DNA from: Paracoccus endophyticus
Lineage (GTDB): Bacteria; Pseudomonadota; Alphaproteobacteria; Rhodobacterales; Rhodobacteraceae
DNA length: 64,000 nt
Assembly: GCF_003286075.1 (NCBI RefSeq)
Contig: NZ_QLUV01000011.1
Location: 24,493-88,492 of the forward strand
Direction: 5' to 3'
Below the pieces are notes generated by a model. It saw only the letters and a list, made by a program, of their open reading frames with translations, did no database searches and was not told where the DNA came from. The position numbers and the translations under genes were made by a program. Positions within the stretch are counted from its first letter, which is position 1. Every line of letters starts with the position of its first letter. Shown here piece after piece: positions 47,074 through 56,681 of the stretch.

Positions 47074-47490
47074 GGTCCCCCCTCACGCGGTCGGCCTGAG
47101 CACAAGGGGCCAGACCGCCGACCGCTTGTCCACCACCAACGCGGCCGGGTCGCCATGCTGCTGGCGCAAAGCCGATCCGGGTCGCGCCGGGGGGGCTTCT
47201 GCGGCGTGCCTTGCCGGGAAACCGCGGCCGACAGCCTGTGGCCCCTGACCGTGACCGCCCACGGTTTGGCCCCGTTTTCCAGCCGGCAGGACGACCGAAA
47301 AGGCCCCGGGTCCAAGGAAGGCCGCATGTTGAAAGGGCACGAGCCGGCGCCGCCGGAACCCATGGTCCGCGTCAGTCCCGCGGCCGCCCGGACCCGGACC
47401 ATGGCCAGAATGAACTCGGGACAGGGGTCGTGGACCCACAGCGCCGCACCGCTTGCGCGCGTGGGGTTAAGCGGGCACCATCCGCCCGCC
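47074..47490. other. Divergent intergenic region between cydA and the ExeA-like gene
   Basis: No gene is supported. It must hold promoters for the oxidase operon (left) and the ATPase gene (right). I looked for a TTGAT-N4-ATCAA FNR box and found none. Confidence 0.5.
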
Positions 47491-49311
47491 ATGTCCGTGA
47501 CCTACCTCGATCATTTCGGTCTTCGTCAGGCTCCCTTTGGCCTCCTGCCGAACCCGGCCCTGTTCCATGGCTCGCGGGCCCACCAGCGCGCGCTCGACTG
47601 GATCGAGAACGGGGTCGCCGCCCGCGCACCGATGCTTTGGCTGTCCGGCGAGGCGGGCACCGGCAAGACGACCCTGCTGCGGCGGCTGCTGGACCGGCAC
47701 GACACGGACTGGACGACCGGGCTCGTCTCGGCCCTTCATGCCCGTCCCGACGACATCCTGGATCAGGCGCGCCATGCGTTCGGCCTGCCCGACAACGGCG
47801 ACGGTCCCGCCCCGGCGGCCGATCAGATCCGCCGGTTCGCCCGGCAGATCCGGGCCGATGGCGGGTTCGTCGTGCTGATGGTGGACGACGCGCAGGCGCT
47901 TGACGCGGACGGCCTGCTGGCACTGGCCTCGCTGGTCGGGGACACCGCCGAGGGCAGCGCCCTGACGCTGCTGCTGGCCGGGCGGCCGGACCTGCGCGCC
48001 CTGAGGGAGGCGCCCGCGGTGCGCGGCCTGCCCGTCGCGCAGGATACCCATGTCCTGGCCCCGCTGAGCGAGGGCGACACCGCAGCCTATGTCGAGCATC
48101 GGCTGGACCAGTCCGGCGCGGACGCGCCCATCTTCACCGTGGGCGCGATGCAGATCCTGCATTCCCTCGGCCATGGCGTGCCCCGGTTGATCAACATCAC
48201 GGCCGACTGCTGCCTGGCGACCGCGGCCGCAGAGGGGGTGTCGCGGCTCGACGGGGCCTGGGTCAGCGCCGTGCTGCACGAGGCGGGCGACCTGCTGAAC
48301 CAGCGTGCAGAGCGGGCGAACGAAAGCTGGTCGCAAGCCGCCATCCCGGCCGACGGGACGCCGCCGCAGGTCCAGGGCACGCCGCAGCGGCTTGCGGCGC
48401 CGGTCATGGATCGTGCCGCCGTGCGGGACAGGACGGCCCCCGACCTCGCCCTTGCGCCTGCCGCGGGGCAAGGCGTGCCTGCGGCCGCGGCGCATGCCCC
48501 CGCGCCCTATCCGATGGCCGATCCGGTGCCGCTTTCATCGCGGCGCAGACCCGGCCCGCGCCTGGTCCTGGGGCTTGCGGCGGCGGCTCTGGCCAGCGGC
48601 GCGGCGTATCTGTGGCTGCCGTCCCGGCAGGCGCCCGCCCCGGCCGCAACGGAGGCAGCGCCCCCGGCCGTCAGCGCAGCCGTGGACCAGCAGGCGGCCG
48701 CGCCCGCGGCCAGCCCGCCTGTTCCGTCCCCCGTGCCGCTGCAAGCGCCGGTGCCGGTGCCGCAGCCGGTCGCGATCACGTCAGAGCCGACGGTCACGGT
48801 CCTGATGCAGCGCGCCTTGCAGTTCGAGACGCAGGACCCCGCCCAGGCGGCCCTTGCCTATGCCCGCGCGGCGATCCGCGGGCATGACCGCGCGGCCTAT
48901 TACCTTGGCCAGCTTCATGAAACTGGCATGGGGGTCGAGGAAAGCCCGGGCACGGCACGCCTGTGGTATGCCGCGGCAAGCGAGGTGCCGGCGGCGCAGC
49001 AGCGATTGCGGACCCTGTCCGGGGCCGCCGCGCTGCCCGGCACGCCAGCCCCGCCCCAACCCGTCTTTCAGGCTAGGCTGAGCGACGGGTCGAGCGAGAT
49101 GATCTGGCGCGTGCCCGACGGGGTCACACCCGTCCGGTTCCGGGTCGAAAGCTTCGGACCCGAGGACGAGCCGATGTCCATCCGCACCACATCGGTGCCG
49201 GGACTGCTCGTGCCGTTCCCGGTCAGCGCCTGGCGCGTCACCGCGGTCGGCGCGGACGGTTCGGAAAGCGCGCCCTCGGCGATGGTCCGCATGATCCCGG
49301 CGGACGAGTAG
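47491..49311 (+). CDS. ExeA-like AAA ATPase with transmembrane segment and Sel1-like repeat
   Basis: A 606-residue protein. Residues 1-280 are an ExeA/GspA-type AAA domain: YLDHFGLRQAPFGLLPNPAL, Walker A GEAGTGKTT (53-61), Walker B FVVLMVDDAQAL (126-137) and the ExeA box VPRLINITADCC. A Pro/Ala-rich linker leads to one membrane helix (LVLGLAAAALASGAAYLWLP, about 358-377). Beyond it, presumably in the periplasm, is a Pro-rich stretch, a Sel1-like repeat (AYYLGQLHETGMGVEESPGT) and a C-terminal FN3-like segment. In secretion systems ExeA helps pass secretin components through peptidoglycan; no exe/gsp genes are near. ATG 47491 has no strong SD but fits the family N-terminus. Confidence 0.83.
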   Translation: MSVTYLDHFGLRQAPFGLLPNPALFHGSRAHQRALDWIENGVAARAPMLWLSGEAGTGKTTLLRRLLDRHDTDWTTGLVSALHARPDDILDQARHAFGLPDNGDGPAPAADQIRRFARQIRADGGFVVLMVDDAQALDADGLLALASLVGDTAEGSALTLLLAGRPDLRALREAPAVRGLPVAQDTHVLAPLSEGDTAAYVEHRLDQSGADAPIFTVGAMQILHSLGHGVPRLINITADCCLATAAAEGVSRLDGAWVSAVLHEAGDLLNQRAERANESWSQAAIPADGTPPQVQGTPQRLAAPVMDRAAVRDRTAPDLALAPAAGQGVPAAAAHAPAPYPMADPVPLSSRRRPGPRLVLGLAAAALASGAAYLWLPSRQAPAPAATEAAPPAVSAAVDQQAAAPAASPPVPSPVPLQAPVPVPQPVAITSEPTVTVLMQRALQFETQDPAQAALAYARAAIRGHDRAAYYLGQLHETGMGVEESPGTARLWYAAASEVPAAQQRLRTLSGAAALPGTPAPPQPVFQARLSDGSSEMIWRVPDGVTPVRFRVESFGPEDEPMSIRTTSVPGLLVPFPVSAWRVTAVGADGSESAPSAMVRMIPADE

Positions 49312-49432
49312 CCCTCCGCCAGGAGGGACGCCATCGGAGGGACGCCAAGGCAGGCGTTCAGGTCCGGCGGACGGTCCGGGGGGTCCGGCAGGCCCGCCGC
49401 CCCCCGTGCGCGCCCCCGTGCGCGCCCCCCGA

Positions 49433-50503
49433 TCAGCACCCCAGCGTGGAGCAGATGTATTCGCGGTAGGCGCGGTTGGCTTCGCTTTCGGCGGGCTGCG
49501 CGGCCTGACCGGGCTGCGCGGGGGTCGCGGGGGCGAGCGGGGCTTCGCACTGAAGCTCGTACCCCGGCTGGATACCGGCGTTGACGCAGTTGCCGATGTC
49601 CCAGCCCGGCGGAATGTCCTGCAGGTCGACGTTCTTCCACTTGGGATGGCCGCTTTCCTGCAACTGCGGCAGGCGCGTCAGCATCAGGTTGGACAGGTCG
49701 GACACCGCCTTGCAGCTTTGCCTCTGATAGCTGTTGCCCTGGGGGTCATAGTCATAGGTCATCAGCAGCGCCTTGACCGCGATCCCCTCCACCGCCTCGG
49801 GCTGGAACGGATAGGTGTTCGCGGGGATGGTCGCCTCGTCATAGACGCTTTTCAGCGTCTCGTCCGCGATCGGCACCAGGTGGAACTGCTTCCCGTCGAT
49901 CTCGCCTTCGGCGAACAGGGCGGTCGGGGCGCCTGCGACATAGAAGAAGGCGTCGATGTCCCCCGCCTTCAGCGCGGGCAGCGCATCGGCGGGCGCGATC
50001 TGGCGCCGTTCGGCAGGCTTGGCGCCGGTCAGGTCCAGCACCAGCGATGCGGTCAGGAAGGTGCCGCTGTTCTCGACCCCGATCGCCACGCGCTTGCCGG
50101 CCAGATCGGCGATGCTGTCGATGTCCGACCTGGCCAGCAGGTGGACCTCCTCGTCGTACAGCGGGAAGGCGATGCGCACGCCATAGATGGCCCGCGCCAC
50201 GTCGGGATCGTTGGCGGAATAGGTCTTCAGATACTCAAGCACGTCGTTCTGCACGATGCCGAACTGGGTGTTGCGGCGCGTGCGCACGGCCATGAAGTTT
50301 TCCAGCGACCCTGCGGACTCGATCACCTCCAGCGTCTGGCCGCATTGCGCCATCAGCCCTGCCAGATCACGGCCGATCTGGATATAGGTGCCCGTCGCGC
50401 CGCCGGTCATCACCGCCTTGCCGAAGTCCTGCGCGGTCGCCGGGATCGTCGCCAGCGCCAGAATCGCGCCAAGCGCCGCGCCGAGCCATCTGGTCTTGCC
50501 CAT
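49433..50503 (-). CDS. TAXI-family periplasmic solute-binding protein
   Basis: A 356-residue secreted protein: signal peptide (RWLGAALGAILALATIPATA), then VMTGGATGTYIQIGRDLAGL, the start pattern of TAXI-TRAP binding proteins. It continues with LEVIESAGSLENFMAVRTRR, NTQFGIVQNDVLEYLK and NTYPFQPEAVEGIAVKALLM. The C-terminal 80 residues carry four cysteines and a Pro/Ala linker. TRAP membrane subunits (DctQ/DctM or fused) are absent from the neighbourhood, so it may serve sensing or a distant transporter. GGAGGGAAG precedes the ATG. Lies 41 bases after the coiled-coil gene. Confidence 0.88.
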   Translation of the reverse strand: MGKTRWLGAALGAILALATIPATAQDFGKAVMTGGATGTYIQIGRDLAGLMAQCGQTLEVIESAGSLENFMAVRTRRNTQFGIVQNDVLEYLKTYSANDPDVARAIYGVRIAFPLYDEEVHLLARSDIDSIADLAGKRVAIGVENSGTFLTASLVLDLTGAKPAERRQIAPADALPALKAGDIDAFFYVAGAPTALFAEGEIDGKQFHLVPIADETLKSVYDEATIPANTYPFQPEAVEGIAVKALLMTYDYDPQGNSYQRQSCKAVSDLSNLMLTRLPQLQESGHPKWKNVDLQDIPPGWDIGNCVNAGIQPGYELQCEAPLAPATPAQPGQAAQPAESEANRAYREYICSTLGC

Positions 50504-50544
50504 CTCGTCTTCCCTCCGTTGTCCGCTCTGCGGCGGCCGTGATG

Positions 50545-52926
50545 TCAGTTGCAGGGGCCAAGCTCGGCGACCAGGGTCAGCAGGGTCTGCCGGTTGATCT
50601 GGCCATAGGCTGCCCGCAGCGCCTCCGGCGCGCATTCCCCCTCGCTCAGGCGGCGCTGCAGCTCGGCGCGCTCGGGCCCGTTGCCAAGCGCCGGCGCGCG
50701 CGCCAGGGCGGCCTCGATCTGCTCGGCCGTCCATCGCGCTTGCGGGGTGGGCGCCGCGGCCGGCGGTTCCGCAGCCGCCTGCGTGGCGGGCGGCGGTTCT
50801 GCGGGCGCTTCCGCCTGGGCAGGAACGGGCGGCGCCTGTGGGGCGGGCGTGGCTGCCGTCGCCTCGGCGGGCGCGGGGTCCGCCTCCTGCGCCTGTCGCG
50901 CGGCGGTCAGTCGGGCGACCTCCTGTTCCAGCGCGCTGCGCGACTGTGTCATCCGTTCAAGGTCCGCTGCGGTCTCGGCCAGCGCCGCCTCGGCAGTGGC
51001 GCGACGCTCCTCGACCGAGGCAACGGCCTGCTCGGCCTCGGCCCGGCGGCGCTCGGCCTCCAAGGCCGCTGCCGTCGCGGCGGTCTGCCGGGTCGTCGCC
51101 GCCTCCATCCCCTGCCGGAGTTCCGCCTCGCGCTGCTGCATCTCGGCCAGCGCCGCCTCCGTCTCGGTCCTGCGGGTCTCCAGCGCCGCGATCTCGGCCT
51201 GTGCGGCGTCCCGCTGCGCGGCCAGATCGGCGGCCTGCTGCTGGGCCTGGGTCAGCGCAGCCTCTGCCTCGCTGCGGCGGGCCTCCAGCGCGGCGATCGC
51301 GTCCTCTGCCGCCTTGTTCCGCGCCGCCAGATCGGGGGCCTGCTGCTCGGCCTGCGTCAGCGCAGCCTGCGCCTCGCTGCGGCGGGCTTCCAGCGCAGCG
51401 GTCTCGGTCTCTGCCGCCTCCCGCTGCGCGGCCAGATCGGCGGCCTGCTGCTGGGCCTGGGTCAGCGCGGCCTCTGCCTCGCTCCGGCGGGTTTCCAGTG
51501 CGGTGGTCTCGGTCTCTGCCGCCTCCTGCTGCGCGGCCAGATCAGGGGTTTGCTGCTGAGCCTGCGTCAGCGCGGCCTGCGCCTCGCTGCGGCGAGTCTC
51601 CATCGCGGCGATCTCGGCCTGTGCCGCCTCACGCTGCGCCGTCAGGGCGGCGGCCTGCTGCTCGGCCTGCGTCAGCGCGGCCTGCGCCTCGCTGCGGCGC
51701 GTTTCCAGCGCGGCGATCTCGGCCTGTGCCGCCTCACGCTGCGCCGTCAGGGCGGCGGCCTGCTGCTCGGCCTGCGTCAGCGCGGCCTGCGCCTCGCTGC
51801 GGCGCGTTTCCAGCGCGGCGATCTCGGCCTGTGCCGCCTCACGCTGCGCCGTCAGGGCGGCGGCCTGCTGCTCGGCCTGCGTCAGCGCGGCCTGCGCCTC
51901 GCTGCGGCGGGTCTCCAGCGCGGCAATCTCGGTCTCTGCGGCCTCCCGCTGCGCCGCCAGATCGGCGGCCTGCTGCTCGGCCTGCGTCAGCGCGGCCTGC
52001 GCCTCGCTGCGGCGGGTCTCCAGCGCGGCGATCTCGGTCTCTGCGGCCTCCCGCTGCGCCACCAGATCGGCAACCTGCTGCTCGGCCGTGCCAAGCGCCT
52101 TGCGGGCATCGGCGATCTGCTGCTCGAGCGTCGCGCTCTGCTGACCGAGATCCTTCAGCCGCGCTTCGGAGGCGGCCGTCTGCTGGCGCACGTCGGCCAG
52201 ACGCGTTTCCGCATCGGCCAGGGCGGCCTGATCCGCGGCCTGGCGGGCGCCGGCCTCGCGCAGCGCCGCCAGTTCCTGGCGCGTCGCCTCCAGCTGGGTT
52301 GCCGCCTCGACCCGCGCCTGTTCCGCCTGCTGGCGGGCGGTATCGGCGTCGGCCAGGCGCGCCCGCAGATCGGCCAGCTCCTTGTCCGCGCCTGCCTGCG
52401 CGTCCGCGCGGGTGCTGGCCTGCGCGGCAAGGTCCTCGGCCTTGGCCAGCCGGGCCTCGCGCTCGGCCAGGGCGGCCTCGGCCGCCGCCAGTCGCTGCGC
52501 CGCCGCGGCGGCCTCGGTCCGGGCGGCCTGCAACTGCGAGGCCAGGTCCTCTGCCTTGCCCGAGACGGCCTGCACTTCCTGATTGCGCTCGCCCAGCAGG
52601 CGGTCGGCAGCAGCCGCCTTGTCCTCGGCCGCGCGCGCCTCGGCCCGGGCCGTTTCCAGTTGCTCGATCAGGTCCGTCGTGCCCGGGGCGGACAGTTCGC
52701 GCGGGGACGCGGCGGCGCCCCGCACCTGCCCCGCCGCCAGTTCTGCGCGCATGGCCTCGACCTGACGGCGCAGGTCGGCGGCCTCATCCTCCATCAGGAC
52801 GATGATTTCCCGCAAGGCGCTGGCCTTTGCCGGCGATGGCGGCTCGGCAGGGGCCGCGGTGTCTTGCGCGACGGCCCCGTTGGCCAGGACGGCCCAAAAT
52901 GCGCTTGCGGCAAGAAGCCTGATCAC
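50545..52926 (-). CDS. Periplasmic coiled-coil protein with about nine 35-residue repeats
   Basis: A 793-residue protein with signal peptide (RLLAASAFWAVLANGAVAQD). Residues about 40-700 are Ala/Gln/Glu-rich heptads, i.e. a long coiled coil. Within it, a 35-residue unit (five heptads) of the form ALTQAEQQAADLAAQREAAE + TEIAALETRRSEAQA is repeated about nine times. The C-terminal 50 residues (GNGPERAELQRRLSEGECAP, RAAYGQINRQTLLTLVAELG) form a small domain with two cysteines. Likely a periplasmic rod or tether; function unknown. Probably cotranscribed with the TAXI-type gene. Confidence 0.85.
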   Translation of the reverse strand: MIRLLAASAFWAVLANGAVAQDTAAPAEPPSPAKASALREIIVLMEDEAADLRRQVEAMRAELAAGQVRGAAASPRELSAPGTTDLIEQLETARAEARAAEDKAAAADRLLGERNQEVQAVSGKAEDLASQLQAARTEAAAAAQRLAAAEAALAEREARLAKAEDLAAQASTRADAQAGADKELADLRARLADADTARQQAEQARVEAATQLEATRQELAALREAGARQAADQAALADAETRLADVRQQTAASEARLKDLGQQSATLEQQIADARKALGTAEQQVADLVAQREAAETEIAALETRRSEAQAALTQAEQQAADLAAQREAAETEIAALETRRSEAQAALTQAEQQAAALTAQREAAQAEIAALETRRSEAQAALTQAEQQAAALTAQREAAQAEIAALETRRSEAQAALTQAEQQAAALTAQREAAQAEIAAMETRRSEAQAALTQAQQQTPDLAAQQEAAETETTALETRRSEAEAALTQAQQQAADLAAQREAAETETAALEARRSEAQAALTQAEQQAPDLAARNKAAEDAIAALEARRSEAEAALTQAQQQAADLAAQRDAAQAEIAALETRRTETEAALAEMQQREAELRQGMEAATTRQTAATAAALEAERRRAEAEQAVASVEERRATAEAALAETAADLERMTQSRSALEQEVARLTAARQAQEADPAPAEATAATPAPQAPPVPAQAEAPAEPPPATQAAAEPPAAAPTPQARWTAEQIEAALARAPALGNGPERAELQRRLSEGECAPEALRAAYGQINRQTLLTLVAELGPCN
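51165..52112. repeat. 105-bp tandem repeat array within the coiled-coil gene
   Basis: About nine tandem units of 105 bp encode the 35-residue motif. The units 51676-51780 and 51781-51885 are identical base for base, and neighbours differ by a few substitutions, while outer copies are more divergent. This indicates recent internal duplication by unequal exchange; boundaries are approximate. Confidence 0.88.
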
Positions 52927-53198
52927 ATCCCACCTCGTTTGCCGACATCAAGCGCGATCCTGTCCAGACCTGTCAAGCATGGCCATCGCGGGGGTCAATC
53001 TCGGGGGCCGGACGATGTCGATGCCGCAGGGAAAGGCGCGGCGTGCCGTGCGGCGGCCGCGTCTGCCCGGGGCGCAGCCGGCCGACCCGTCCGATCCCGC
53101 ACCAGACCGCCCTGCCGGCGATGCCGAAAGGCTGCCGGACGGCCTGGCGGACAGCGGCGCCCTGCGACGCCCGCCCGGACCCCAGACCCAACGTGGCC

Positions 53199-54023
53199 TC
53201 AGTGCGACATCAGCACTGGCAGGGTCGCAGTCTCCAGGATGTCGCGGGTGACGCCGCCCAGCAGGTCCTCGCTGAACTTGCTGTGCTCGTAGGCGCCCAT
53301 GACAAGCTGCCCTGCGCGCAGCTCGGCGCAGGCGTCCAGGATCGTGCGACCGATGCCGCCCGGACCCGCGGGGCGCACCGCCAGATCGGCGTCGATGCCG
53401 TGCCGCGACAGCAGCCGCAGCACGTCCTGCCCATAGTCCGGCCCCAGGTCGGCGCCGACCCCCAGCAGCGTGACCCTGTCCTTGGTGCCCAGGATGTGCA
53501 TCGCATCCGCAAGCGCGCGGGCCGAGGCGCGCTTGCCGTCCCACGCGACCACCGCCGATTCCACGATCGTTGGGGCGTCGTATTCGGGCGGCACGATCAG
53601 CACCGGCCGGCCGCTTCGCAGGGCCACGACATCGGGGCGTGTGGCAAAGTCGCTGGTCCGCGGCCCCGTCGGGGCACTGCCCATCACGACCACGTCGTGA
53701 CCGGCGGCCGCCTGGGCGATGCCGTTGCCGTTCCGGCCCTTGATCTCGACGAACTCGGCCCGGTCCTGCAGGCCGGCCTCTGTCACGCTGGCCGTGAAGG
53801 TCTGCTGGCGCTGCTGGAAGAACTCGGCTTCCGCCTGGTCGAGAACCCGGTCGATCTCGCGCGTGAAGAACGAGCCGGGACGGTTGCGCATCGGATTGGG
53901 CGCCTGCCACAGGACGGCGGTGATCCAGGCGTCGTATTTCCGGGCCATCTGCAGCGCCATCCGCAGCGCCCCTTCGCCGCCGCCGTTCCCGAGATAGGTC
54001 GTCATGATGCTGCGGATGGCCAT
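53199..54023 (-). CDS. Tandem universal stress protein (UspA family)
   Basis: A 274-residue protein with two Usp domains. The second has the ATP-binding pattern VMGAYEHSKFSEDLLGGVTR; the first ends VVVMGSAPTGPRTSDFATRP and lacks the usual glycine/serine spacing, so nucleotide binding may be confined to the second. AGGAG precedes the ATG. It is the leftmost gene of a run including a P-type ATPase, an ABC exporter, an alcohol dehydrogenase and a PEP-synthase-like gene, an association I recall from low-oxygen stress clusters of Alphaproteobacteria. Confidence 0.9.
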   Translation of the reverse strand: MAIRSIMTTYLGNGGGEGALRMALQMARKYDAWITAVLWQAPNPMRNRPGSFFTREIDRVLDQAEAEFFQQRQQTFTASVTEAGLQDRAEFVEIKGRNGNGIAQAAAGHDVVVMGSAPTGPRTSDFATRPDVVALRSGRPVLIVPPEYDAPTIVESAVVAWDGKRASARALADAMHILGTKDRVTLLGVGADLGPDYGQDVLRLLSRHGIDADLAVRPAGPGGIGRTILDACAELRAGQLVMGAYEHSKFSEDLLGGVTRDILETATLPVLMSH

Positions 54024-54155
54024 AACCGATGCTCCTGTGTGCGGGCGTGATGGCAGGGATAATGAAAGCTCGGGCAGGCAGCTTCAATCGGCGCGTTCCG
54101 GGGGATCCCTGCCGCCAGGTGTCCGGGCTGGTCCAGTGGGCGGGCAGCCGTGCGT

Positions 54156-56681
54156 TCACGCATCGGCCTGCCTTGCACCGGCGCGGGCGCCGGCCAGGCG
54201 CAGCAGCCCCCACCAGCCCCCCGACAGGACACCGACGGCAAGCGCCGTCCCGAGCGCGGGCCCGGAGGGGAGCGCGACATCGAAGGTCGCCGCGAGCGAT
54301 GGGAGCAGGAGGATCAGGCTGATCACCAGCGCCGCTGCCGAGGCGATGGCGAAGAAGACGCGGTGAGAGGCGGCGAAAAGACGGGTTCCCGGCTCTGCCG
54401 AATTGGCAAAGGCAAGGGCAAGGTTGGCGGTGACCAGGCCGACCATGGCCATGGCACGGGTCTGGGGCTCGGGGATACCCCGGCCGAGCGCAAGGATGTA
54501 GAGCGCGAGGAGCGCCGCGAGGATCACGCCGCCCTGCACGATGCCAAGAAGAAGCTGGCGGGTGCCGAACAGCGGCTCGTCGGCCGGGCGCGGCGGACGG
54601 TCCATGGCGCCGCGCTCGCCCGGCTCGGCCTCGAAGACAAGCGCGCAGACCGGGTCGATCACCAGTTCGAGCAGGACCACATGCGCGGGAAAGAGGATGG
54701 GCGGCAGGCCCAGCAGGATGGGCGCCAGCGCAAGCCCCGCGATCGGGACATGCAGGGCGACGATGTAGGTCAGCGCCTTTCGCAGGTTCCCGAAGATGCG
54801 CCGCCCCAGCCGCACGCCGCCCACGATCGAGGCGAAGCGGTCGTCCAGAAGCACCAGGTCCGCCGCCTCGCGCGCGACATCGGTGCCGCGCAGGCCCATG
54901 GCGATCCCGATATGCGCGGCCTCCAGCGCGGGGGCGTCGTTGACGCCGTCGCCGGTCATCGCCACGATCTGCCCGTCGGCCTTCATCGCCTCGACCAGCG
55001 CCAGCTTCTGCTCGGGCAGGACGCGGGCATAGACCCTTGCAGCCCGGACCCGTTCGCGCAGGGCATCGGGGCCGAGCCGGGCAAGGTCCGGGCCGGTCAC
55101 GACGCCCGCGGCTGTATCGATGCCCGCCGCCGAGGCGATGGCGAGCGCGGTCGCCGGATAGTCCCCGGTGATCATCACCACGTCGATCCCCGCATGACGG
55201 GCCCGCGCGACCGCAGCAGGCACATCGTCGCGCAGAGGATCCTCGAAGGCCAGAAGGCCGTCGAAGGCAAACGCAAGCGCGTCGGGACGCCGGGCGGCAT
55301 CGATCAAGGGCACCCGGACGCTGGCAACCGCCAGAACGCGCAGCCCTTGCGTCGCCATCCGGCCGACTGCGGTGCCCAGCAGGGCGATCCTGTCTGCGGG
55401 CAGGCGGCAGAGCGCAAACACCGCCTCGGGCGCGCCCTTGGCCGCGATCAATGCGCTCTCACCCTCGGCCCAGCACTGGACGAACGCCAGGCGCTCGGGA
55501 CGAAGGGGATGCGTCGCCAGAGGAGCGCCATCGCTTTCGCCCGCCAGTTCGCGCACGGCGCGGTCCATCGGGTCCACCGGCCGCGGCGCCGAGGCGAGCG
55601 CCGCAATGCGAAGGAGGGGCTGGAACGGTTCGGGAACCGTGCCGGTGCGGACGACCGCCATTTCCCCCGCGTCTTCCGTCCACAGCGCGGCCAGCCGCAT
55701 CCGGTTCTCGGTCAGGGTGCCGGTCTTGTCCACGCAAAGCCGGGTCGCGGCCCCGAGCGTCTCGATCACCGCCGAGCGGCGCACGAGGACGTTCTCCTTC
55801 GCGAGTCTCCGGGCGCCGAGCGCCAGGAAGATCGCGAGGACCATCGGAAACTCCTCGGGCAGAAGGGAGATGGCCAGCGTGATCCCTGCAAGCGCCCCGT
55901 TGATCCAGTCGCCGCGCAGAAGACCATAGGCCAGGACGACCAGCCCGCAGAAGGCCAGCGCCAGCGAACCGAACCACGCGATGAGCCGGGCTGTCGTGCG
56001 CTGAAGCAGCGTGGGTTCCGCGGCGATGGCGGCCAGCGATACGCCGATGCGGCCCAGACGCGTCGCGGTCCCGGTCCGCAGGATCAGCGCAGTGCCCTGC
56101 CCCCGCACGACCATCGTCCCGGAATAGAGCCAGGGCGTCGCCTCGCCCCCGGGGTCGGCATCCGTCGTGGCCTCGCCGGGGGCAAGCAGGCGCTTGGCGA
56201 CGGGGACGGATTCGCCGGTCAGGGCGGATTCGTCGACCGTCAGGGCGTCCCCGGCCACAAGCGCCGCATCGGCAGGAAGCCTCTCTCCTTCGGCCACCAG
56301 GATGACATCGCCCGGAACAAGGTCGCGCGAGGGCACCTGTTGCTCGACACCGTCGCGCAGGACCCGGGCCATGGGCCTGGCCATGTCGCGCAGGGCTGCA
56401 AGGGCGCGTTCGCTTCTGGATTCCTGAAGGACCACCAGCCCCACCGTGGCCGCCGCGCCGAAGACCAGAAACAGCCCTTCGCCCAGGTCCCCCAGCAGCA
56501 GGTAAAGCGCGGCCGCGCCGATCAGCAGCAGGAACATCGGCTGGCGCAGGGTGGCAAGCGCAATCCCCAACGCGCCCTTGCGCGGCGGCTCGGGCAGGGC
56601 GTTCGGGCCGGTCTCGGCCAGCCGGCGCGCCGCCTCGGCCGCGGTGAGGCCATCGGCCCCCGCAGAGGGAACGATTTTCAC
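54156..56681 (-). CDS. Cation-transporting P-type ATPase (PEEFP type)
   Basis: An 841-residue P2-like ATPase. Motifs: TGES (155-158) in the actuator, PEEFP (275-279) in helix M4, phosphorylation motif DKTGTLT (Asp318), MITGDYPATALAIA, and TGDGVNDAPAL. The cation N-domain (GLTAAEAARRLAETGPNALP) starts the protein. Ca-pumps usually have PEGLP and MgtA PEMLP, so PEEFP leaves the ion open; Ca2+, Mg2+ or another cation are all possible. Translation begins at GTG after GGGGGG. It follows UspA on the same strand by 132 bases. Confidence 0.9.
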   Translation of the reverse strand: MKIVPSAGADGLTAAEAARRLAETGPNALPEPPRKGALGIALATLRQPMFLLLIGAAALYLLLGDLGEGLFLVFGAAATVGLVVLQESRSERALAALRDMARPMARVLRDGVEQQVPSRDLVPGDVILVAEGERLPADAALVAGDALTVDESALTGESVPVAKRLLAPGEATTDADPGGEATPWLYSGTMVVRGQGTALILRTGTATRLGRIGVSLAAIAAEPTLLQRTTARLIAWFGSLALAFCGLVVLAYGLLRGDWINGALAGITLAISLLPEEFPMVLAIFLALGARRLAKENVLVRRSAVIETLGAATRLCVDKTGTLTENRMRLAALWTEDAGEMAVVRTGTVPEPFQPLLRIAALASAPRPVDPMDRAVRELAGESDGAPLATHPLRPERLAFVQCWAEGESALIAAKGAPEAVFALCRLPADRIALLGTAVGRMATQGLRVLAVASVRVPLIDAARRPDALAFAFDGLLAFEDPLRDDVPAAVARARHAGIDVVMITGDYPATALAIASAAGIDTAAGVVTGPDLARLGPDALRERVRAARVYARVLPEQKLALVEAMKADGQIVAMTGDGVNDAPALEAAHIGIAMGLRGTDVAREAADLVLLDDRFASIVGGVRLGRRIFGNLRKALTYIVALHVPIAGLALAPILLGLPPILFPAHVVLLELVIDPVCALVFEAEPGERGAMDRPPRPADEPLFGTRQLLLGIVQGGVILAALLALYILALGRGIPEPQTRAMAMVGLVTANLALAFANSAEPGTRLFAASHRVFFAIASAAALVISLILLLPSLAATFDVALPSGPALGTALAVGVLSGGWWGLLRLAGARAGARQADA

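Noticed and set aside
51165..52112. A regular repeat array that could suggest CRISPR.
   Set aside because: Units are 105 bp, contiguous without spacers and encode an in-frame heptad protein.
50539..53292. A 917-codon plus-strand frame rich in Leu, Arg and Gly antisense to the coiled-coil gene.
   Set aside because: It mirrors the heptad codons on the opposite strand and has no recognisable domain; the minus-strand protein has a signal peptide, ribosome site and coherent repeats.
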